This document shows positions 5,550 to 10,654 of a stretch of 10,654 bases of DNA, in pieces. The stretch's first letter is position 1. The number at the start of each line of letters is the position of its first letter. Source of the DNA: CAYQUC01 sp048061315 (lineage in GTDB: Bacteria > Pseudomonadota > Gammaproteobacteria > UBA6429 > Thiohalophilaceae); the NCBI GenBank assembly GCA_048061315.1, contig JBGMRJ010000094.1, positions 1-10,654 of the forward strand. Reading direction: 5' to 3'. The notes beneath the pieces were generated by a model. That model was not told the DNA's origin and did no database searches. It saw only the letters and a program-made list of their open reading frames with translations. Position numbers and translations under genes: made by a program.

Positions 5550-7306
5550 CACTAAAAAAACGACGATTTGATTCGTTAGTCATTGGAGCCGGTGGTGGTG
5601 GTTTAAGAGCGGCATTACAGCTCGCTGAGGCAGATGCTAATGTTGCCGTGGTATCAAAAGTTTTTCCAACACGATCACATACCGTGGCTGCACAAGGGGG
5701 GATGAATGCCGCACTTGGAAATGTGCTTCCCGATAACTGGCATTGGCATATGTACGATACGGTTAAAGGCAGTGATTACCTTGGTGATCAGGATGCTATT
5801 GAATATATGTGTCGTTCAGCATCAAAACTGGTTATTGAATTAGAACATAGCGGCGTACCATTTACGCGTTTAGACAATGGCAAAATTTATCAACGTCCGT
5901 TTGGTGGTCAAAGCCAGAATTTTGGTGGTGATCAAGCCGCGAGAACCTGTGCTGCTGCTGATAGAACCGGTCATGCAATTTTACACACTTTATACCAACA
6001 AAATATTCGAGCAAAAACACATTTTTTTGATGAGTTTTTTGCTATTGATCTTATTAAAAATATTGAAGGTGATATTGTTGGTGCTCTGGTTTTAGAAATT
6101 GAAACTGGCGAACCAATGATCATTGAAGCTAAAAGCACGTTAATTGCGACTGGTGGCGTAGGGCAGTTATTCCGAACCAATACCAATGCGCATATCAACA
6201 CAGGTGATGGTATGGGCATGACATTACGCGCCGGTATTCCTCTGCAGGATATGGAGTTTTTTCAATTTCATCCAACGGGTATCGCCGGTAAAGGCATGCT
6301 GATTACCGAAGGTGTACGCGGTGAAGGTGGTTACCTGCTTAATAAACATAACGAACGGTTTATGGAACGTTATGCACCTCATGCCAAAGATTTAGCGAGT
6401 AGAGATGTTGTTAGCCGAGCTATTGCCACTGAAGTTCGAGAAGGACGTGGTTGTGGTCCCGATGGTGATCATGTCATGTTAAAAGTAGATCATCTTGGGG
6501 AAGAGGTTATTGCGAAGCGTCTGCCCGGTATTCGGGATATGGTTAAAACTTTTTTACGCTTTGATCCGGTTGAATCTGCAATCCCGGTTTTTCCAACTGC
6601 GCATTATACCATGGGCGGTATTCCGACAAATCGTCACGGGCAGGTTGTTGCACCGGTATCAACCGGAGAAGATGTTATACCGGGTCTTTATGCTGTCGGT
6701 GAATGTGCCTGTGTTTCAGTTCATGGTGCAAATCGTTTAGGTGGTAATTCTTTGTTAGATATCGTTGTATTTGGCCGTGCAGCGGGTAAACACATTATTA
6801 ATTATTTAAATGAAAATCGTTATCATAGTCCTATTGATGAGGCCAGTGTTGCGAGTGCGATGGATCACCTGGCACGATGGGATAAAAAGGGCGATAGTGA
6901 ATCAGTCCCGACTTTACGGCAGGAATTACAAACGGTGATGGAACAAAATTGCAGTGTTTTTCGAACCGATGAAGTTTTAAAAGAATGTTTGGATAAGGTT
7001 CTTGATATTGAAAAACGACTAGTTGATGTAAAGTTACAAGATCACAGTAAAATATTTAACACCGCCAGGATTGAAGCCCTCGAACTTGAGAATTTAGTTG
7101 ATCTTGCGATAGCGACTGTAACGGGTGCATTAGCCAGAACTGAAAGCCGAGGTGCTCATTCCAGAATTGATTACCCTGAGCGTGATGATAAAAACTGGAT
7201 GCGTCATACACTATACTATAAACAGGATCGACGACTTGAATACAAACCGGTAAGAATGAAGCCAATGACAGTTGAAACTTTTCCACCGAAAAAACGAGTT
7301 TACTAA
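5546..7306 (+). CDS. sdhA: succinate dehydrogenase flavoprotein subunit (SdhA)
   Basis: This catalytic subunit oxidises succinate to fumarate on the cytoplasmic face of complex II. The start at ATG 5546 is chosen because it overlaps the sdhD stop as ATGA, gives 586 residues (E. coli 588), and begins just before the FAD-binding strand. The open frame extends further upstream, but only as an overlap with sdhD. The Rossmann motif is at about 13-28 (IGAGGGGLRAALQLAE). H45 in RSHTVAAQGG (43-52) is the covalent FAD attachment site. Catalytic residues H242 (FHPTG), R286 (SRDVVSRA), H353 (AHYTMGG) and R397 (GANRLGG) are all present. FAD attachment would need SdhE, encoded downstream in the same operon. 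The C-terminal helical and cap regions are intact. Confidence 0.98.
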   Translation: MTLKKRRFDSLVIGAGGGGLRAALQLAEADANVAVVSKVFPTRSHTVAAQGGMNAALGNVLPDNWHWHMYDTVKGSDYLGDQDAIEYMCRSASKLVIELEHSGVPFTRLDNGKIYQRPFGGQSQNFGGDQAARTCAAADRTGHAILHTLYQQNIRAKTHFFDEFFAIDLIKNIEGDIVGALVLEIETGEPMIIEAKSTLIATGGVGQLFRTNTNAHINTGDGMGMTLRAGIPLQDMEFFQFHPTGIAGKGMLITEGVRGEGGYLLNKHNERFMERYAPHAKDLASRDVVSRAIATEVREGRGCGPDGDHVMLKVDHLGEEVIAKRLPGIRDMVKTFLRFDPVESAIPVFPTAHYTMGGIPTNRHGQVVAPVSTGEDVIPGLYAVGECACVSVHGANRLGGNSLLDIVVFGRAAGKHIINYLNENRYHSPIDEASVASAMDHLARWDKKGDSESVPTLRQELQTVMEQNCSVFRTDEVLKECLDKVLDIEKRLVDVKLQDHSKIFNTARIEALELENLVDLAIATVTGALARTESRGAHSRIDYPERDDKNWMRHTLYYKQDRRLEYKPVRMKPMTVETFPPKKRVY

Positions 7307-7317
7307 AAGAGCGTATC

Positions 7318-8013
7318 ATGCGATTTTCTATATACCGATATAATCCGGAAACTGATAAAAAACCAACAATGAAGGATTTTGTGCTGGATGATATTGATAC
7401 CAGTTTAATGTTACGCGATGCTTTGTTATTAATAAAAGAACAGGATCCGAGTTTAAGTTTTCGTCATTCCTGTGGTGAAGGTGTTTGTGGTTCTGATGCG
7501 GTTAATATCAATGGTAAAAATGGTTTAGCTTGCATAACGCCGTTGAACGAGTTAAAGCAACCAATCGTTGTTCGTCCTGTGCCCGGAATGCCCGTTATAC
7601 GGGATCTGGTGGTCGATATGAGTCAGTTTTTTCATCATTATCGTGCTGTTAAACCGTATCTGGTTGTGCATGATCCTGAGCCTGAAGTTGAATATCATCA
7701 AACTCCTGAGCAACGTGATAAGCTGGATGGTTTATATGAATGCATCTTGTGTGGTTGCTGTACTACAGCATGCCCTTCATTTTGGTGGAACCCGGATAAA
7801 TTCAGAGGGCCAGCTGCATTATTACAATCATACCGTTTTTTAGCAGACAGTCGTGATCAGGCGACTGATGAACGTCTTTCCGAGCTGCAAGGGCCGTACC
7901 GGTTATTCCGGTGTCATACTATTATGAATTGCGTTAACGTTTGTCCTAAAGGTTTAAATCCGACTGAAGCAATTAATAATATCAAGAAAATGATGTTAAA
8001 AGATTTAATTTAG
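7318..8013 (+). CDS. sdhB: succinate dehydrogenase iron-sulfur subunit (SdhB)
   Basis: This subunit passes electrons from the SdhA FAD to the quinone through three Fe-S clusters. The 231-residue protein has the N-terminal ferredoxin domain with [2Fe-2S] ligands C52, C57, D60 and C72. The Asp replaces a Cys, as in E. coli. The C-terminal domain supplies C142, C145, C148 and C209 for [4Fe-4S] and C152, C199 and C205 for [3Fe-4S]. Every ligand matches the E. coli pattern with a constant shift (three residues, then seven). The gene starts 11 bases after sdhA with AAGAG at 7307-7311. Cluster insertion would be expected to involve the Isc/Suf machinery and YgfZ, encoded divergently. Confidence 0.98.
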   Translation: MRFSIYRYNPETDKKPTMKDFVLDDIDTSLMLRDALLLIKEQDPSLSFRHSCGEGVCGSDAVNINGKNGLACITPLNELKQPIVVRPVPGMPVIRDLVVDMSQFFHHYRAVKPYLVVHDPEPEVEYHQTPEQRDKLDGLYECILCGCCTTACPSFWWNPDKFRGPAALLQSYRFLADSRDQATDERLSELQGPYRLFRCHTIMNCVNVCPKGLNPTEAINNIKKMMLKDLI

Positions 8014-8014
8014 T

Positions 8015-8269
8015 ATGGCTAACAAGCTATCTTCAAAATCCAGATTATATTGGCAGTGTCGCCGAGGTATGCTGGAATTGGATACTTTGCTAATCGGGTT
8101 TATGGATACCAAATATAATGATCTGGATGATTATTATCGACAGGTGTTTGAAACCGTTTTAGACAACCCGGATCCGCTGTTACTGGATTATTTAATGGGA
8201 AATACAATTCCTGCTGACAAGGATGTAGCTTATGTCGTCACACAAATACAACAAGCCGTTAAACCTTAA
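8015..8269 (+). CDS. sdhE: FAD assembly factor SdhE
   Basis: This 84-residue helical protein promotes covalent attachment of FAD to SdhA (and to fumarate reductase where present). The family signature RGxxE is seen as RRGMLELDTLL, with R17, G18 and E21, near the N-terminus (E. coli R15, G16, E19). The central YYRQVFETVLDNPDPLLLDYLMG segment is also typical. The start codon comes one base after the sdhB stop, placing it firmly in the sdh operon. In E. coli sdhE is far from sdhCDAB, so the direct linkage here supports the functional call. Its 3' end overlaps ygfX by 38 bases. Confidence 0.95.
   Translation: MANKLSSKSRLYWQCRRGMLELDTLLIGFMDTKYNDLDDYYRQVFETVLDNPDPLLLDYLMGNTIPADKDVAYVVTQIQQAVKP
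8219..8223 (+). promoter_or_regulatory. ribosome binding site for ygfX inside sdhE
   Basis: AAGGA lies eight bases before ATG 8232. It supports the start that makes ygfX overlap the end of sdhE by 38 bases, and hence coupled translation. Confidence 0.5.
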
Positions 8270-8672
8270 TTTAGAACCCTCAAAATACCTTTTTTCTTTT
8301 ATCGTCGTAATTCACTTACTGGCTTATAGTGTTTTGTTATTAAATCTGGATATTTATGTCATTTTTAAACTAATAATTTTCGTACTTATTTCCATCAGTT
8401 TATATCGAAGTTTAATTAAATCGAGTTCGACTGTATTTGGGCTTCATTTAAGGAGTATTGAGCTTAAAAAAGAAATGGAATGGTTGCTTATTAATTCTGA
8501 CAAACAGTCAGTTACAGCAATGCTGCAAAAAAACTGGTTTATACTATCGGGTTTAGTGATTTTATATTTTAAAGATGATGCTCATAAAAATATTACGACA
8601 GTTATCTTACCCGATATGATCAAAAAAAATGATTTACGGAAGCTTAAATTGTACCTTAGTCAGGTTAAGTAA
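8232..8672 (+). CDS. ygfX: YgfX (CptA)-like membrane protein, partner of SdhE
   Basis: The 146-residue protein has two adjacent membrane segments (about 19-38 and 41-60) and then a soluble part ending in VILPDMIKKNDLRKLKLYL (124-142). This layout, the opening basic/hydrophobic pattern after PSK, and the closing pattern match YgfX of E. coli (135 residues). It sits directly after sdhE, as ygfX and sdhE are linked in gammaproteobacteria. E. coli YgfX has been described as CptA, a toxin affecting MreB and FtsZ with SdhE as antitoxin, while other work points to respiratory or redox roles; its job is unsettled. Sequence identity is low, so the call rests on topology and context. No other ATG lies before the membrane segments. 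It ends 13 bases from the convergent nadB stop with no clear hairpin. Confidence 0.75.
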   Translation: MSSHKYNKPLNLNLEPSKYLFSFIVVIHLLAYSVLLLNLDIYVIFKLIIFVLISISLYRSLIKSSSTVFGLHLRSIELKKEMEWLLINSDKQSVTAMLQKNWFILSGLVILYFKDDAHKNITTVILPDMIKKNDLRKLKLYLSQVK

Positions 8673-8685
8673 TTTAATTACAAAA

Positions 8686-10329
8686 CTATGAATGTATTAA
8701 TTTTGTATGATTTTCTACAGTATCATTTTCAATTTCAGGCGTAATGATGGTATTTTTTATTTTGTGTTTTTCATCTTTATTCGGGTAATCAAGAATATAA
8801 TGCAGTCCACGGCTTTCTTTTCGTTCAAGCGCGCAGCGAATGATTAAGTCTGCAACAACAGCCAGGTTTCGAAGTTCTAATAAATCATTCGTTATACGAA
8901 AGTTTCCATAGTAGTCATCTATTTCATGTAACAATAACTGCACTCGACTGGCAGCACGTTGTAATCGTTTTGTGGTTCTAACAATGCCGACATAATCCCA
9001 CATAAAACGGCGTAACTCATCCCAGTTATGAGTAACAACGACTTCTTCATCAGAGTCTGTCACACGGCTTTCATCCCAATCGGGTATATTTCTGTTATGA
9101 ATAGTGGGTTGCGAATTTTCTAATATGTGTTCACTGGCTGATTGAGCAAACACCAGACATTCTAGAAGTGAATTACTTGCCATTCGATTTGCACCGTGTA
9201 ATCCTGTGAAGGCTACTTCACCAATAGCGTATAAACCCGCCACATCTGTTTGTCCATGAATGTTTGTCATTACGCCACCACAGGTATAATGCGCAGCAGG
9301 TACAACAGGTATCGGGTCGGTTGTGATATCAATTCCAAAGCTTTTGCAGCGTTGGTACACAGTCGGAAAATGCTCTTTAATGAACGCGGCTGGTTTGTGA
9401 GAAATATCCAAATAAACGCATTCAATGCCCTGGCGTTTCATTTCATTATCAATTGCACGTGCAACAATATCCCTCGGTGCCAATTCAGCTGATTTATGAT
9501 ATTGCTTCATAAATGTTTTGCCATTTGGTAATCGCAATATTCCGCCTTCACCTCGAACCGCTTCAGTCACTAAGAATGATTTGGCGTCAGGGTGATATAA
9601 GCAAGTAGGGTGGAATTGATTAAACTCCATATTCGCAACCCGACAACCGGATCGCCAGGCGAGTGCAATACCATCCCCAGATGCGGTATCCGGGTTACTG
9701 GTATACAGATACACTTTACTAACACCACCAGTAGCTAATATTACGGTGGGCGCTATAAATACCTCAACTTGTTCCGTTTTTCTATTAAGGATGTAGGCTC
9801 CAATACAGCTATGCGTAGAATCACTTACTTTACCGCTGGTTATCAAGTCGACAACGTTATGATGCTCGTATACTGTGATATTGGGGTGAGCTAATACTTT
9901 CTCCAATAAGCAGGTTTGAATCGCATAGCCGGTCTTATCGGCAGCATGAATGACTCTCCTGATGCTATGGCCACCTTCTTTAGTCAGATGGTAAGGGTAG
10001 CTATGGTGTTCTTTTTCATCCGGGGTAAACGCAACACCATGATCTATAAGCCATTGTATGTTTTCTTTGCTTTTTCCAACAACAAAATTAACAATTTTTT
10101 CATCACATAAGCCAGCACCGGCCTTTATCGTGTCAGATTGATGTGACTCAATTGAGTCATCTTTATCCAGTACGGCGGCGATTCCACCTTGAGCATATAA
10201 AGTGTTACTTTCGAGTAAATTTACTTTAGATATCAAGAAGATATGTTTTTTCTCGGCAAGTCGAAGTGCAGCAGATAAACCAGCTGCACCAGCACCAATG
10301 ATTAGTATGTCGCTTTTTAGTGTCGTCAT
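8686..10329 (-). CDS. nadB: L-aspartate oxidase
   Basis: This FAD enzyme oxidises L-aspartate to iminoaspartate, the first step of de novo NAD synthesis; quinolinate synthase NadA then uses it. It can pass electrons to oxygen or fumarate. The 547 residues (E. coli 540) show the FAD motif IIGAGAAGLSAALRLAE (10-26), TLYAQGG (43-49), E118, FHPT with H240, R286 (PRDIVARA), AHYTCGG with H347, and GANRMASNSLLE with R382. It is a paralogue of SdhA, but has TLYAQGG where SdhA has the FAD-linked SHTVAAQGG, so FAD is expected to be non-covalent. The C-terminal helical domain is complete. It is divergent from rpoE, as in many gammaproteobacteria. The ATG has no strong Shine-Dalgarno. A TATAAA on the minus strand (complement of 10344-10349) is a possible -10. 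Confidence 0.97.
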   Translation of the reverse strand: MTTLKSDILIIGAGAAGLSAALRLAEKKHIFLISKVNLLESNTLYAQGGIAAVLDKDDSIESHQSDTIKAGAGLCDEKIVNFVVGKSKENIQWLIDHGVAFTPDEKEHHSYPYHLTKEGGHSIRRVIHAADKTGYAIQTCLLEKVLAHPNITVYEHHNVVDLITSGKVSDSTHSCIGAYILNRKTEQVEVFIAPTVILATGGVSKVYLYTSNPDTASGDGIALAWRSGCRVANMEFNQFHPTCLYHPDAKSFLVTEAVRGEGGILRLPNGKTFMKQYHKSAELAPRDIVARAIDNEMKRQGIECVYLDISHKPAAFIKEHFPTVYQRCKSFGIDITTDPIPVVPAAHYTCGGVMTNIHGQTDVAGLYAIGEVAFTGLHGANRMASNSLLECLVFAQSASEHILENSQPTIHNRNIPDWDESRVTDSDEEVVVTHNWDELRRFMWDYVGIVRTTKRLQRAASRVQLLLHEIDDYYGNFRITNDLLELRNLAVVADLIIRCALERKESRGLHYILDYPNKDEKHKIKNTIITPEIENDTVENHTKLIHS

Positions 10330-10488
10330 TTATTAAATTCAGCTTTATAGTATTGCAGTTTAAAAGACAGTTTTATTAAGAGTGTGCCATTGTGTAAGGT
10401 TCACTGTGGTAACATAATATCATATTAATATAATGTAATTAATTTATACAATAGGCAGATTATATTCAATTTAATTAGGTAGAATAAC

Positions 10489-10515
10489 GAACTACAGAGC
10501 AGAACGAGTGTCGTA
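10489..10515 (+). promoter_or_regulatory. sigma-E-type promoter candidate for rpoE (autoregulation)
   Basis: GAACTA (10489-10494) and TCGTA (10511-10515) are separated by 16 bases. The known E. coli sigma-E promoters read GAACTT, 16 bases, then TCTGA/TCTAA, so the -35 matches 5 of 6 and the -10 keeps T, C and the final A. It lies about 55 bases before the rpoE start. Positive autoregulation of rpoE from such a promoter is well known. A TATAAT at 10429-10434 could serve a housekeeping promoter but lacks a good -35. The rest of the 242-base nadB-rpoE gap is AT-rich with no evident gene. Confidence 0.4.
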
Positions 10516-10571
10516 CTTAATAACCATCCGACATCGTTTATATTAACAAATTTGAAATTAGGACGGCCCGG

Positions 10572-10654
10572 ATGGGTGAACAGAACGTTGATAAATTATT
10601 AATTGAACGAGTACAGAAAGGTGATAAAAAAGCTTTTGATGTATTGGTATTAAA
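10572..10654 (+). CDS. rpoE: RNA polymerase sigma-E factor (5' end, partial)
   Basis: The first 27 codons plus two bases are present before the window ends. The product begins MGEQNVDKLLIERVQKGDKK and continues AFDVLVL, matching the N-terminus of gammaproteobacterial RpoE, where region 2 starts with a similar V-x-x-V-Q-K-G-D-x-x-A-F pattern. RpoE directs transcription of the envelope-stress response and is held by the anti-sigma factor RseA. AGGA at 10560-10563, eight bases before the ATG, supports the start. Its place next to divergent nadB is the expected one. The downstream rse genes lie outside the window. Confidence 0.9.
   Translation, partial: MGEQNVDKLLIERVQKGDKKAFDVLVL

Noticed and set aside
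8232..8672. sdhE-ygfX considered as a new toxin-antitoxin module.
   Set aside because: The pair is recognisable as SdhE and YgfX, already described in E. coli. The operon context favours a complex II role, and nothing in the sequence shows toxicity.
9250..9492. An 80-residue plus-strand open frame within nadB.
   Set aside because: It is antisense to the conserved nadB core, and the peptide shows no recognisable domain.
10411..10440. An AT-rich stretch with near-palindromic TATTAATATA-type sequence between nadB and rpoE, considered as an operator or origin element.
   Set aside because: The symmetry is imperfect beyond a 10-base core (10422-10431) and is expected by chance in such AT-rich DNA; no known regulator box fits.

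Overview
The window is a chromosomal housekeeping segment from a low-to-moderate G+C gammaproteobacterium. The evidence is gene content: a class II lysyl-tRNA synthetase; a complete sdhCDAB operon with E. coli-type SdhC, SdhD and SdhB ligand patterns; sdhE and ygfX; ygfZ; and nadB next to rpoE. The sdhE-ygfX and nadB-rpoE neighbourhoods are typical of Gammaproteobacteria. I cannot name the genus from sequence alone.

Layout. Positions 1-106 hold an unrecognised, relatively G+C-rich open frame that enters from the left edge. Next comes a plus-strand group: lysS (165-1661), a membrane-anchored SRPBCC-fold protein (1677-2210) and a small protein with a phospholipase A2-like Cys/His-Asp motif (2240-2614). 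The last of these has no ATG and sits just after an A10 run. Convergent to it is a single-domain HDOD protein (2630-3475, minus), preceded by its own promoter candidate. Upstream of that on the minus strand is ygfZ (3643-4725).

A short AT-rich divergent region (4726-4827) separates ygfZ from the plus-strand operon sdhC-sdhD-sdhA-sdhB-sdhE-ygfX (4828-8672). The genes of this operon overlap or nearly abut throughout. The operon runs tail to tail into nadB (8686-10329, minus). After a 242-base divergent intergenic region, the first 27 codons of rpoE begin at 10572 and run off the right edge.

How it works together. The centre is the succinate dehydrogenase complex II of the TCA cycle and respiratory chain, packed with its maturation factors. 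SdhE attaches FAD covalently to SdhA. YgfX is the membrane partner usually encoded with SdhE. YgfZ, transcribed divergently, is a folate-dependent factor that supports Fe-S enzymes. NadB is a flavoprotein paralogue of SdhA; it makes iminoaspartate for NAD synthesis, which depends on the Fe-S enzyme NadA. RpoE is the envelope-stress sigma factor.

I found no RNA genes, insertion sequences, CRISPR arrays or prophage, and no convincing new multi-gene system. The points most worth checking are possible frameshift or slippage access to the PLA2-like gene, the overlapping divergent ygfZ/sdhC promoters with the odd sdhC start region, and the placing of sdhCDAB inside what is elsewhere a ygfZ|sdhE-ygfX neighbourhood.
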